Notes under the pieces: model-generated
What the model was told of the DNA's origin: nothing
Database searches by the model: none
The model's input: only the letters and a program-made list of their open reading frames with translations
Shown here: piece by piece, positions 9,264 through 20,581 of the stretch
How positions within the stretch are numbered: the stretch's first letter is position 1
Layout: each line of letters begins with the position of its first letter
Made by a program: the position numbers and the translations under genes
NCBI GenBank assembly: GCA_052174135.1
Contig: JBQMRZ010000004.1
Coordinates: 237,118 to 301,117 of the forward strand
Source of the DNA: Arsenophonus sp052174135
GTDB lineage: Bacteria; Pseudomonadota; Gammaproteobacteria; Enterobacterales; Enterobacteriaceae
DNA length: 64,000 bases
Direction of reading: 5' to 3'

Positions 9264-10973
9264 TTAAAGTAAACGTTTAAGTGAATTCATTAATTCTTTT
9301 GTTGTTGGTTGATTAAGAGCTTGTTCTGCTATTTTTTTTGCATCATTAAAATTTGAATTTCGAATAATTTTTTTAATAGTTGGGATTAAAATAGCACTCA
9401 TACTAAATTCATCTAATCCCATACCAAGTAATAATAGAGTAGCACGTTCATCACAAGCAAGTTCACCACACATACCCGTCCATTTGCCTTCAGCATGTGA
9501 AGCATCAATAACTTGTTTAATGAGTTTTAATACTGAAGGAGACATTGGATTATAAAGATGAGAAATTAAATTATTTCTGCGATCAACAGCTAAAGTATAT
9601 TGTGTTAAATCATTAGTTCCAATACTAAAAAAATCGACTTCTTTAGCTAAATAATGAGCAATAACAGCAGCTGCTGGTGTTTCAATCATTACTCCAACCT
9701 CAATCGATTGATCAAAAAAATATTTTTCTTTAATTAACTGTTTTTTTAATATTGTTAACTCTTCTTTCAAAGAATGAATTTCTTCTACAGAAATAACCAT
9801 TGGAAACATAATACGTAAATTACCAAAAACAGAGGCTCTTAAAATAGCTCGTAATTGAGCATGAAGAATTTCTTTACGATCAAGAGAAATACGAATTGCT
9901 CGCCAGCCAAGAAAAGGATTTTCTTCTTTCGGTAAATTCATATAAGGAAGATTTTTATCGCCACCAATATCTATAGTACGAATAATAACAGTTTGCGGGT
10001 TCATGGATTCAGCAACTATTTTATAAGTCTGAAATTGTTCTTCTTCGCTAGGAAATTCGTTTCGATCCATAAATAAAAATTCAGTACGATATAATCCTAT
10101 CCCTTTAGCACCATTACGTTTAGCAACTTCTATATCACGTACAGTCCCAATATTTGCACAAACTTCAACTTGATGACCATCTAAAGTGATAGCTTGTAAA
10201 TCTTTTAATTTTATAAGTGTTTTTTTTTCACGCAAATATTTTTCTTTAATTTGTTTAAATTTATTAATTTGATTTTCAGAAGGATTCTGATAAATATTAT
10301 TATTAATTGCATCTAAAATAATATAATCATTTTCTTGAATATTTTTAGTTGCATTATTTACACCAACAATAGCTGGAATTTCTAATGATCTAGCCATAAT
10401 TGAAGTATGAGAAGTACGCCCACCTAAATCTGTAATAAAACCAAGAACTTTTTTTAAGTTTAATTGTGCTGTTTCAGATGGAGTAAGATCTGCTGCAACT
10501 AAAATGATTTCTTCTGTAATTGAATTAAAATCAATAATAGGTAACCCTAAAATATTTTTTAGTAAACGTTTACCAATATCTTTGATATCAGCAGAACGCT
10601 CTTTAAGGTATTCGTTATTTAATTCTTCTAATATTCTTGTATGGCTTTTAATCACTTTTTCTGCTGCTGCATCAGCAGTTTTATACTCTTTTTTTATAAA
10701 ATAAAGAATTTCATTTTCAAGTTCTTCATCTTCAAGAAGCATTATATGTCCTTCAAATATTTTTGCTTTTTCTTCACCAATATTTTTTTTTGTAATTTTT
10801 TTTATCTTTTTTAATTGCTCTATTGTTTTTTTTTGTCCAACAATAAAACGGTTAATTTCGTTCTTAATTTGATCATCAGAAATTTTCTTTTGATTAATGA
10901 TAATTGGTATTTCTTTTAAAATTAATACCTTCCCAAAAGTAATACCTGGCGATACTGAAATTCCTGAAATCAT
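9264..10973 (-). CDS. ptsI: PTS enzyme I (phosphoenolpyruvate-protein phosphotransferase)
   Basis: Enzyme I takes phosphate from PEP and passes it to HPr (ptsH, next gene). I chose the ATG at 10973 because it gives MISGISVSPGITFGK, matching the enteric start, with AAGGAAAC just upstream. A longer in-frame reading to 11000 is possible. At 569 aa it is slightly shorter than E. coli (575), the C-terminal tail ending at SLKRLL. The active-site histidine is in GGRTSHTSIMARS, and the PEP-binding C-terminal barrel has EVDFFSIGTNDLTQY and the catalytic cysteine in GMCGELACDER. In the last motif a second Cys replaces the usual Gly. crr is not detected downstream. Confidence 0.97.
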   Translation of the reverse strand: MISGISVSPGITFGKVLILKEIPIIINQKKISDDQIKNEINRFIVGQKKTIEQLKKIKKITKKNIGEEKAKIFEGHIMLLEDEELENEILYFIKKEYKTADAAAEKVIKSHTRILEELNNEYLKERSADIKDIGKRLLKNILGLPIIDFNSITEEIILVAADLTPSETAQLNLKKVLGFITDLGGRTSHTSIMARSLEIPAIVGVNNATKNIQENDYIILDAINNNIYQNPSENQINKFKQIKEKYLREKKTLIKLKDLQAITLDGHQVEVCANIGTVRDIEVAKRNGAKGIGLYRTEFLFMDRNEFPSEEEQFQTYKIVAESMNPQTVIIRTIDIGGDKNLPYMNLPKEENPFLGWRAIRISLDRKEILHAQLRAILRASVFGNLRIMFPMVISVEEIHSLKEELTILKKQLIKEKYFFDQSIEVGVMIETPAAAVIAHYLAKEVDFFSIGTNDLTQYTLAVDRRNNLISHLYNPMSPSVLKLIKQVIDASHAEGKWTGMCGELACDERATLLLLGMGLDEFSMSAILIPTIKKIIRNSNFNDAKKIAEQALNQPTTKELMNSLKRLL

Positions 10974-11114
10974 AAATGTTTCCTTACTGCTAAAATACAA
11001 AAAATAGTTAATATAGAAAACTATGAATTTAATACTTATGATTTAATAGATATCTATAAATAGAGAGGTATCTAAAAATAAATAGAATATAAATATTATA
11101 TTTCTTATATGTTA

Positions 11115-11372
11115 TTATTCTAATTTAACTATTAACTTTACTAAATGTTCTACTGCTTTCTGTTCATCTTCACCTTCTGCAGAGATAATAATAACAGCTC
11201 CTTTAGTTAAGCCGAGTGTTTGTAATTTAAATAGACTTTTTGCGCTCACAGATTCATTGTTATATATAAGCATAATTTCAGAAGAAAAACTTTTTGCTTC
11301 TTTGACAAATTGAGCTGCTGGTCGCGTATGAAAGCCATTAGGTGTAGCAATAGTGACTTCTTTTTGGAACAT
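11115..11372 (-). CDS. ptsH: phosphocarrier protein HPr
   Basis: HPr is the small carrier passing phosphate from enzyme I to sugar-specific EII proteins. At 85 aa it has exactly the enteric length. His15, the phosphorylated residue, is in GFHTRPAAQ, and Ser46 is in SAKSLFKLQ. The C-terminal GEDEQKAVEHLVKL is nearly unchanged. An AGGAAAA-type ribosome site lies 6-12 bases upstream of the ATG. ptsI starts 141 bases later on the same strand. No permease (EIIBC) gene is in the window, so the sugar served is unknown. Confidence 0.98.
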   Translation of the reverse strand: MFQKEVTIATPNGFHTRPAAQFVKEAKSFSSEIMLIYNNESVSAKSLFKLQTLGLTKGAVIIISAEGEDEQKAVEHLVKLIVKLE

Positions 11373-12813
11373 ATTATTTTCCTCAATAAACTAAATATTT
11401 TTATTAGTAAATCCAAAATATTTTAGCTTAAATAATTTAAATTTGCGTATTACTTTTTAGTAAAAACAAAAGAAAAACACTTTGATTTCATTATCAATCA
11501 TAAACCTTATATATATCAATACTAAAATTGGACATGATAATTTTCTTAATTTATATTTTATATATAAATTTTCATTGTTTTTTATTCTTCTTATTAATTT
11601 AAATTTTCTAAATAATTAATCGCTTAGATAATAAACTTATTTTTAAAAAAATATATTAATCTTAACATACACTAAACTTTGATTTAATCAGATTAAAATA
11701 CTTATTAATTTACGTTACTAGCAAAAAAAATAAAGTTATATTTAATAATGATTTTATTAGGAAAATGTAAAAATAACTAAAATATTATTTTGTTATATTA
11801 ATATTACTGTTAATTTTATCTCTATATTAATTATAATGTCTAACTATATACAAGAGAAAATATTTTCTTCATACATTTTGTTTTTTTAAAAAAATTATAT
11901 AATAAATTAACTAGTTATTTTTATTTTATTAATTTAACAAAATTATACTCTTTATTTTCACTGGAAATATTTTGTCTTGTTTGAACATTCCGATCAACTT
12001 TGTAATATTTTAAGTGGTAATTAAAGAAAAAATACAGTAATATACTCTGATTACTAGTATAAAAAATAAAGTAATTTAATCCTATTATTACTGTGAAACA
12101 GTTATGAATAAAATCCTTGTGTAACGATACTTTATTTTATTTTAGTTAATCATTAAATTTTCTTAACTATATTTAATAGTCAGTACTATTTATTTTTACT
12201 AACGTAAAATAATGATATGAAAGAGATAGTTAACTTAAAAAGAATTTTTAATAAGATTTATTAAATTATAAAATAAGCCTATTTATCTTATAGTTTTAAT
12301 ATTACAGCAATTAAATTTTTAACGATATTATCGAATATTTATTTAGACTCTAAAGTAATAATTTGCCATTTAAATCTAATAATTTTAATTATTTTAATAA
12401 AGTTAGGGGATAATAGGGGGGGTCTTATTTTTTTTTTGCTTACTTTTAAGAAAATTTGATCATAATTTACATAAATAAATATTTTTTTTATGATAATTAA
12501 TATTATAAGTTATCTTATATACTCAAATAGTATTTTATTGCCTTAAACACTTCTTCTTTATATATTCCACTAAAATATTATAGCTATTAATTTTTATAAA
12601 AATTTTAATTATATTTTTAAAAGAAAAGCTTTGTTTGTTATAAATTTTGAATCTGTAAAAATGCACTATATAAATAATTATATAAGAATAATCATCAATA
12701 ATAATCATTATTTAATTGTTGTATAATTAAAAGTATAAATGCATATCAGTAATGATATCTCAGGCTTACACATTTAAAGATATTAATAACATTGATTTTT
12801 TGTTAATAATCTT

Positions 12814-12847
12814 ACAAAGTAATTATTTAAAATAATAATTACTTTGT
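12814..12847. repeat. 14-bp-arm inverted repeat
   Basis: Bases 12814-12827 pair with 12834-12847 around a six-base centre. The stem is AT-rich with two G-C pairs. No gene is nearby. Confidence 0.7.
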
Positions 12848-15240
12848 TTAATTAAGAAGTGTAAGAATTAATAAATACATCATATATCAACATAATAACA
12901 ATTTGATTTTTTATATTTTTAATAAACGGGGGATTATTTATCATAAATAAATTGATATTATTAATTATATCTAGAAAAGCTTTTAGAAGCTATTATTATA
13001 TAGTGAAATCCTAAGAGGATTGTTATAATAAAATGTGACCTATAATTAAGTATCATTAATTTTATAATATCAATTATTATTTTATAATTTTATTGAATAT
13101 ATACTCTATAAAAAGATTATTAATACAAATTCTTCAATAAATATACAAAATATACAATGAAAAAATTTTAAACGATTAATTTTAAACTTCTTGATAAAAG
13201 CACTAGAACGCTAAATTAAGCTTATATTTTTAGAAAAATGAAAATTTTTAATAAAAAACTATTTCAGTATATAAAGCTAATAATATTATTTAAAAAAAAT
13301 TATTCATAATAAATATGCTTATTAATAAAGTTAATAAGAATTTTTTAATAAATTATTTTTTTTAAATAACTCACTTATACACTAAAATAGATTATAGGGT
13401 AACTTAAAATACTTAAATAAATAATTTTGATAGAAAATTTCTAAAATTTATAATTTTAATTTGTAAAGAATTATCTGATTAATCATTATTTTTTATATAG
13501 TACTTTTATGCAAACTATATTAATGTAATGAAAAAAAAGAAGTTAATGAGGGATTATTAATATAAAAGTTAAATAAATTATTTAATATTCTTTTCTAATA
13601 TTTCTTTTAGTTGCTTTTATATTAAAAATTAAAACTTTTAAAATAAATAAAATATTATCTAAATCAATAACGGATATTAATTTGAATAAAAGTATGAGCG
13701 ATAACTACGCTTAGGAAATTAAAAAAAGAATATTAAAAATATTGATTGTAGTAAATATATAAAACAAAAGTAATTAGAAATATCATATGGTAAATAATAA
13801 ATAAATAAATAATATGATAAATTTCATTAATTTGATAAATATCAAATATTTTTGTAAACTGTAATGTTTATATTTTATGATAAAAATCAAAAAATTATTA
13901 TTAATAATAAACATTATTTATAAAAAATAAAATATAGAATATTAATAATGTTAATAAAAATTAAAAATAATCTTTTAATTAAAATACAAAATTTTTTAAA
14001 AAAAAAGATAAATAATCTAGTTAAATTATAATAAAAATTAAATTATATATTATAAAATAATTATAATATTTATTTTTTTTGGTTTTATAGATTCAATTAA
14101 TTTGAAATAAATTTATTTTGTTGTTTTTAATTTATGCTAATATTTAGCGGTATTTAATAAATTAGTGGTATATCTAGCTTGGTGTCTATCGATTATAGAC
14201 TATAAAATAATTATACTTAAAATATTAAAAAATATTATTAATAAGTAGGATTATCAATTATATACTTCATTAAAGTATTAAGGTTTTAATAAAATTGATT
14301 GTTAAATCCTCCTTTTTTAATAGAAACAACATTTCTACATAAATTACAATAATCGCTAAATTTGATAGTTAATATTAAAAAATAAACTTTATAATTTATT
14401 TAATTAATTGTAATTTTAATAAAAAAATTACTAACTGTTATTATTAATATTAATTTGTAAATTCAAATATAACATAAGTTATTTTAGTATTAAACATTAA
14501 AAATAGTGCTAACAAATACACATTATAATAAAATTATTAAAACTTTTATTATCAAAGTTTATTAGTAACGTTAATACTAAATAATCTTCTTTTTTATTTG
14601 TTATTTTAGTAATATGCTAATTTTGATAAATCGATATTATATATGTTTATTATTATAATATTTTAATAGAATTTTAAAATAAACATCAAGTATATTTAGT
14701 GTATATAAAATATTATTAGCATAAAATGTAAATATTAATAGTCGATAATATAAATTATTACTTATCAATTTATTTTAAAAATCTTCCTAAAGGTATTAAA
14801 TTTTGTTCTTATTGTAACTTTAAAATTCTGAACAATAAAATGATCAATTATATTCTGTTCAAATAAGATCTAACTAATTGTATTTTAAAATTAATAAAAT
14901 TTTTTTTAACTATCTTGTTATTAAATTTTATTATCATTAAATCTTAAAACATTAAATATATTAAAATATCTTAAGCTAAAACTTTAAAATAATTTAATAT
15001 TTGCAGATTAAATTAGTGATACATAAGTTTTATATCTCATAAAAACAAATAAGTGTTATTACTTAGATGATTAAAAGTATTATATAGATAATAGAATATT
15101 TTTTAATGAAGCGCTAGAAAATTTTAATAATACCTAAACTTCTCTTTTTTATGTATTTCCGATTAATTTATTATTTTATACATACAGATTACTAATTTTT
15201 TATTAAAATATAAAAATTATTAATTATAATATTGTAAAAT

Positions 15241-15307
15241 ACAAGATAATGCATAAATCTTGTCTTTTTATTACTTATTAATACATTAATCAATGTATTA
15301 ATAAGTA
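15241..15307 (+). terminator. terminator-like hairpin plus adjacent 16-bp-arm hairpin (orphan)
   Basis: ACAAGAT (15241-15247) pairs with ATCTTGT (15257-15263) and is followed by CTTTTTATT, the form of a weak intrinsic terminator for plus-strand transcription. Immediately after, 15272-15287 pairs perfectly with 15292-15307. No gene lies upstream within 3 kb, so if this is a terminator its gene has decayed away. AT-rich sequence alone can mimic the T tract. Confidence 0.35.
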
Positions 15308-15749
15308 GATTTTTATAGCCTAAAAATAAATAACTTGATATTCAATGTTCCTCATAATAAGTACTTATTAGATATCATTTTACGTATATGAAAATATCAA
15401 AATCTAGATATATTAAAATAACAAACAATTAAAGGATAAATATAACTACTTTATTTTATATTTGGAAAGCTCTATTATTAATTAATTTTGTTCTTTAATA
15501 AAAAAATCTTTATTAAAAAGATATCAAATACTTATATGTAAAAAAAGAAATCTTTTAAGTATTTATACTATTTTAATACCATTACAAGTAATCAAAAAAA
15601 AAATAAAAATTTGTTGTTTAACTAAAAAGTTAATTGAGGATTCAATCTCATATTAATTATAAGTATTAAATTAATATATACTAAAAAGTCAATAACTACC
15701 CTCTTAGATAAATATATAAATACTTATAAGATGAAAATCAGCTAGTTAT

Positions 15750-15786
15750 TTATTTTTTATTTTACTTTTAGTAAAATAAAAAATAA
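15750..15786. repeat. 17-bp-arm hairpin with TTT loop
   Basis: Bases 15750-15766 are perfectly complementary to 15770-15786. The stem is nearly pure A+T. No function is assigned. Confidence 0.8.
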
Positions 15787-17151
15787 TTTTATTCAAGATA
15801 TGAAAACTGATGAAATAATAAGCGTTTGATTTATTAAAGATGCCTCTTTAATATAAAATTAAATCTGTTAATTTCTATTAAAATAGACAATAAACTATTC
15901 TAATTTAAATTTTCTCTTTTTTTAAGAAACATGTATTATAAATAGATATTAAGTTTTACTTATCAGTTATTTATTAAATAAATGATAATATTGAATTTTA
16001 CTTACTTTTATTTTAAGAGAATAGATATCACAGGCAATAAAACACTACATTAAAATTAATTGTTATTTAATAAGAAATAATAAAAATATTTTTTTAAATT
16101 AATGTAATTTTAAAAAATTCAACTTAATGTTTTATTGAAAAATTTAATATATTTTATTAATTCCTATATAATCATTAATTAATTAATAACATTATACAGC
16201 ATTATCAATTATTATGAAATTTAACTATCAGAAGTACTTTTATAAAAATACTTAGATTTATAGCCACTAATTTTCAATATAGGAGAAATAAATTATTTTT
16301 TGTAAAAAGATAGTGTCGATTTATTACAAATTTTTAACACAATAACTCTTCTTAAAATATTAGCCACTGATATTGGATTAAATTCCTATAATGTCATTTA
16401 TTACTTGTAATAATTTAAAAATTAATTAACTTTTTGATTTTTTTTAGTTATGAACTTTAATGATATTAAAGATATATATATTAAAATAAATAATAATTTT
16501 ATTGAAATATTTAAAGGCATTAATTTAAATAAAAAAGCTTTATTTATAATAATAAAGTATAATGGTTTAAATACTCTATAATTCAAACCCATGCTGAATA
16601 ACGTTATTTTAACATTAGTAAATTAAATAAATTAGATAACGTAATATCATTTATACTTATACTTATACTTATTCAAGTATATTATCATTAATAATTAAAT
16701 TATTAACTATCTGTAATTATTAACATATTATTAGATTTAGAGTAAATAAAAAAATAACATATATAATAAAAAATTATAATTTTCGTATTATATAATAAAG
16801 TGATAAAATAAAGAATAGAATAATTGCTTACATTAATTATATTCTAAGATGTTTTTATAATTTAATATAAAATTAATAATATTAAAGTATATATTTATTA
16901 CTAATGAGCATTAAATTTACAAAATTTATATTTTATTAAAATCAAGCTTTATAAAAATTTATAATCTAATAAAATTTAAGCGATATTTGATGAGTTTTAA
17001 TTCATATATCTAAAATATCATTTACCATCAGATTATTTTTTGTGTAATTAAAAATTAAATTATTGTAGTCACTCAGAGTCCTAATGTTAAATCTTAATTA
17101 GATATATAATTATACTGATAATTTAATTATAAATAATAATGAGGATAAATA

Positions 17152-18240
17152 ATGAGTCAGATATATAATTTTAGCGCAGGCCCGGCTATGTTGCCGGTAG
17201 AAGTTTTGCGTCGCGCACAGAAAGAACTCTGTAATTGGAATAAAATGGGTGTTTCAGTTATGGAAATAAGTCATCGTAGTGAAGCATTTTTAGAAATGGC
17301 AAGAGAAGCTAAACAAAATTTACGTGAATTACTAAAAATACCTGATAACTATAAAATTCTTTTTTGTCACGGGGGGGCTAGAAACCAATTTTCCGCAATA
17401 CCATTAAATTTATTTCGAGTTAATGAAATTGTAGACTATATTATAAGCGGATATTGGGGTAAAGCTGCCGCACAAGAAGCAGAAAAATATTGTATTGTTA
17501 ATAAAATTAATATTCGACTAGAAAAAACAACTTGCTTAAGTATACAACCAATGGATCAATGGTTATTAACAGCAAATTCTAAATATATTCATTATTGCCC
17601 AAATGAGACAGCTGATGGCATTTTAATTCAATCATCACCTGATTTTTCATTAGATAAAATTGTTATTGCTGATTATTCATCAGCAATCTTATCTCAGCCA
17701 CTCGATGTGAGTTCTTTTGGTGTTATTTATGCTAGCGCACAAAAAAACATTGGCCCGGCTGGGATTACCTTAGTTATTATTCGTGAAGATTTATTAGAGC
17801 GAGAAAGAAAAAAAATTCCATCTACTCTTAATTATACTATATTAGCTAAAAATGACTCATTGTATAATACACCGCCGATTTTTGCTTGGTATTTATCAGG
17901 TATGGTTTTTAAATGGTTAAAAGAACAAGGTGGTTTACAGGAATTCAAAAAACGAAATCAAGAAAAAGCTCGTTTACTGTATGATTTTATTGATGATAAC
18001 AAGTTTTATGTTAATCGAATTGATCCAGTTAATCGTTCAGTAATGAATATTACATTTCAAATATTAAAACCTAATTTAGATAATCAATTTATAAAAGAAG
18101 CAGAGCAAAATGGATTACTTTTTCTAAAGGGACATAAAGCGATAGGTGGCATGCGCGCTTCAATTTATAATGCTATGCCATTATCTGGCGTATATAAACT
18201 AATTGATTTTATGATAGATTTTAAACATCAGTATAAATAA
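17152..18240 (+). CDS. serC: phosphoserine aminotransferase
   Basis: SerC is a PLP enzyme that transaminates 3-phosphohydroxypyruvate to phosphoserine. It also serves the pyridoxal phosphate pathway. The protein is 362 aa, the enteric length. The PLP lysine is Lys198 in YASAQKNIGPAG. The FSAGPAMLP amino terminus, HRSEAF and HKAIGGMRASIYNAMP segments are intact. The HGGGRGQF loop of enterics reads HGGARNQF, encoded across a run of seven G (17371-17377), a slippage-prone site that is still in frame. GAGG lies 8 bases before the ATG. aroA follows 116 bases later, the usual serC-aroA operon. Confidence 0.98.
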   Translation: MSQIYNFSAGPAMLPVEVLRRAQKELCNWNKMGVSVMEISHRSEAFLEMAREAKQNLRELLKIPDNYKILFCHGGARNQFSAIPLNLFRVNEIVDYIISGYWGKAAAQEAEKYCIVNKINIRLEKTTCLSIQPMDQWLLTANSKYIHYCPNETADGILIQSSPDFSLDKIVIADYSSAILSQPLDVSSFGVIYASAQKNIGPAGITLVIIREDLLERERKKIPSTLNYTILAKNDSLYNTPPIFAWYLSGMVFKWLKEQGGLQEFKKRNQEKARLLYDFIDDNKFYVNRIDPVNRSVMNITFQILKPNLDNQFIKEAEQNGLLFLKGHKAIGGMRASIYNAMPLSGVYKLIDFMIDFKHQYK

Positions 18241-18356
18241 ATTAAATATTTTTTTTAAGTTAGCAAATTTAATTATATTACTATTTAACTCATTAAATCA
18301 TCATAAATTATCTAAATAATTTATTTAATTTATTTATTATAAAGAATTTATCATTA

Positions 18357-19643
18357 ATGCAAGCCATAACAATACAACCAATCTCTTACATTGAAGGTAC
18401 AATTAATCTTCTTGGCTCAAAAAGTATTTCTAATCGAGTATTATTATTAGCTGCATTAGCACAAGGTAAAACTACACTAACCAATCTTCTCGCTAGTGAG
18501 GACATTCGTTATATGCTTAATGCTTTAACAATATTAGGCATTGAATATCAATTATCTAATAATCTCACAACATGCACTGTAAAAGGCCTAGGGCACTGCT
18601 TTAATTATAAAAAAGGTTTAGAGATATTTCTTGGTAATACTGGTACAGCTATGAGATCATTAAGTGCTATTCTAGCATTAGCTGACAATGATATTATCTT
18701 AACTGGAGAGCAAAGAATGAAAGAACGCCCCATTGCTCATCTCATTAATGCACTTCAAGAGGGCGGTGCAAATATTGAATATCTTAACAAACAAGGTTAT
18801 CCGCCAATAAGAATAAAAGGTGGTTTTGTTGGTGGTTACATTACAATAGATGGAAGCGTTTCTAGTCAGTTTTTAACTGCACTTTTAATGACTTCACCTT
18901 TAGCTCCTAGAGATACGATTATTCAGATAAAAGGAAGGCTTGTTTCTAAACCTTATATTGACATTACTATTGCATTAATGCGTAGTTTTGGCATTGAAGT
19001 AATAAATCAATATTATTATCGTTTTCATATTAAAGGCAAACAACAATATATTTCACCAAAGAATTATCTTGTGGAAGGTGATGCCTCTTCAGCATCTTAT
19101 TTTTTAGCTGCTGCAGCAATTAAAGGTGGTAAAGTTAAAGTAACAGGTATTAATAAGTATAGCTTACAAGGTGATACGCAATTTTCTTTTATACTTGAAA
19201 AAATGGGAGCTAAAATACATTGGGGTAAAGATTTCATTGAATGTCAAAGAGGTGATAAGTTGATTGGCATTGATATGGATATGAATGCGATCCCAGATGC
19301 AGCAATGACGATTGCAATTTTAGCTCTATTTGCTAAAGGAAAAACAATTATTCGTAATATTTATAACTGGCGTGTAAAAGAAAGTGATAGATTAACTGCG
19401 CTAGCAACTGAATTATCAAAAGTTGGTGCTACCATAGAAGAGGGATATGACTATATTTGTATTTTTCCACCAAAATTATTAAAGTATGCTAAAATAGCAA
19501 CTTACAATGATCATCGTATAGCAATGTGTTTTTCACTTGTTGCTTTATCAGATACTCCAATCACTATTTTAGATCCAAATTGTATAACTAAAACTTTCCC
19601 AGACTATTTTAATCAGCTAAAAAAAATAAGTTATCGATATTAG
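18357..19643 (+). CDS. aroA: 3-phosphoshikimate 1-carboxyvinyltransferase (EPSP synthase)
   Basis: AroA joins shikimate-3-phosphate to PEP in the chorismate pathway. The protein is 428 aa (427 in E. coli). Lys22 in GSKSISNR, the DGSVSSQFLTAL, VEGDASSASYF and NDHRIAMCFS motifs and the catalytic Asp in IPDAAMT are present. The class I signature LGNAGTAMRPL reads LGNTGTAMRSL. Ala95 is Thr, and Pro101 is Ser; the latter is the position of the classical glyphosate-tolerance change in Salmonella AroA. The lysine in VKESDRL is intact, so activity is expected. It lies downstream of serC and its ribosome site is weak. Confidence 0.98.
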   Translation: MQAITIQPISYIEGTINLLGSKSISNRVLLLAALAQGKTTLTNLLASEDIRYMLNALTILGIEYQLSNNLTTCTVKGLGHCFNYKKGLEIFLGNTGTAMRSLSAILALADNDIILTGEQRMKERPIAHLINALQEGGANIEYLNKQGYPPIRIKGGFVGGYITIDGSVSSQFLTALLMTSPLAPRDTIIQIKGRLVSKPYIDITIALMRSFGIEVINQYYYRFHIKGKQQYISPKNYLVEGDASSASYFLAAAAIKGGKVKVTGINKYSLQGDTQFSFILEKMGAKIHWGKDFIECQRGDKLIGIDMDMNAIPDAAMTIAILALFAKGKTIIRNIYNWRVKESDRLTALATELSKVGATIEEGYDYICIFPPKLLKYAKIATYNDHRIAMCFSLVALSDTPITILDPNCITKTFPDYFNQLKKISYRY

Positions 19644-19820
19644 AATTTATTAGAAAAATTAATATGATACTAAACTATAAATATTATAATTGATATGTTA
19701 AATTCTATTTAAATATTTCTTTATTTTTATTAAAATAAAAGATTATATATAATAAGGTATTTATTTTCTTGATAGGAAAGTATTTGCTAAAAATATAATC
19801 CTATTAAAAGGAAAAATATA

Positions 19821-20498
19821 ATGGTAATCTTACCAACTGTTATTACAATTGATGGGCCAAGTGGCGCTGGGAAAGGTACATTATCTCAAGCATTGGCAAA
19901 TAAACTTGGTTGGCAATTACTTGATTCTGGCGCAATTTATCGTGTTCTAGCTTTATCAACATTATATTATCATGTTGACGTGATGTCTGAAAAAGCATTA
20001 CTTTCATTGGCTAGTAATCTTGATGTTTTTTTTAAAATAAGAAAAAAAAAATTAATTGTTATGTTCGAGGGGGAAGATGTCAGTAATAAAATTCGTAGTG
20101 AAGTTATTGGTAATAAAGCATCGCTTATAGCGACTTTCCCTCAAGTTAGGAAAGCTTTGTTACATCGACAAAGAGCTTTTAGGACTAACCCAGGATTAAT
20201 TACTGATGGTCGTGATATGGCAACAGTAGTCTTTCCAGATGCACAAATAAAAATTTTTCTTGATGCTAAGCCTGAAGAACGTGCTCGTAGACGAATGCAG
20301 CAACTACAAAAAAGGGGCTTTAACGTTAAATCAAGTGATATTTTATTTAATATTAAAAAACGTGATTACCGTGATCACAATAGAGTAATTTCACCATTAG
20401 TACCTGCAAAAAATTCTTTGATTTTAGATTCAACAAAATTATCTATTGAAAAAGTTATTGAGCAAGTATTTACATATATAAAAAAAAATATATATTAA
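19821..20498 (+). CDS. cmk: cytidylate kinase
   Basis: Cmk phosphorylates CMP and dCMP to the diphosphates. It is 225 aa (227 in E. coli). The P-loop GPSGAGKGT (about 12-20), the LLDSGAIYRVLAL CMP-binding segment, TDGRDMATVVF and the DRDHNRAV-like lid region RDYRDHNRVISPL are all readable. One lid residue that is usually Asp is Tyr (RDYRD). A clear AAAGGAAA site sits ahead of the ATG. The order cmk-rpsA-ihfB is that of enterics, though ycaL, which lies between aroA and cmk in E. coli, is missing. Confidence 0.97.
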   Translation: MVILPTVITIDGPSGAGKGTLSQALANKLGWQLLDSGAIYRVLALSTLYYHVDVMSEKALLSLASNLDVFFKIRKKKLIVMFEGEDVSNKIRSEVIGNKASLIATFPQVRKALLHRQRAFRTNPGLITDGRDMATVVFPDAQIKIFLDAKPEERARRRMQQLQKRGFNVKSSDILFNIKKRDYRDHNRVISPLVPAKNSLILDSTKLSIEKVIEQVFTYIKKNIY

Positions 20499-20581
20499 CT
20501 GTATAATATATTTAATATAAACATATAATAAATAAATACACTTAGTTGATGTATTTAAGTTTATAATCAGTTAAGTAAACC

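Larger units (their letters stand above)
11373..17151. other. 5.8-kb gene-free AT-rich stretch between ptsH and serC; synteny breakpoint
   Basis: I found no open frame of useful length and no protein or RNA I recognise. The genes on its two sides are distant on the enteric map, so a rearrangement join lies inside. It contains a 14-bp-arm hairpin (12814-12847), a 6-bp-stem hairpin (14184-14200), a terminator-like element (15241-15269), hairpins at 15272-15307 and 15750-15786, and a short ttatac repeat near 16651-16668. G runs occur at 12407-12410 and 12417-12422. Promoters for ptsH and serC presumably lie near its ends but cannot be picked out from the AT background. Confidence 0.75.

Noticed and set aside
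13798..13820. Short taaa-type tandem repeats
   Set aside because: Simple low-complexity sequence expected in AT-rich DNA, with too few copies to be a meaningful array.
14145..14200. Possible degraded tRNA around AGTGGTATATCTAGC and a small hairpin
   Set aside because: No acceptor stem, no T-arm GTTCRA motif and no consistent cloverleaf; only one 6-bp stem.
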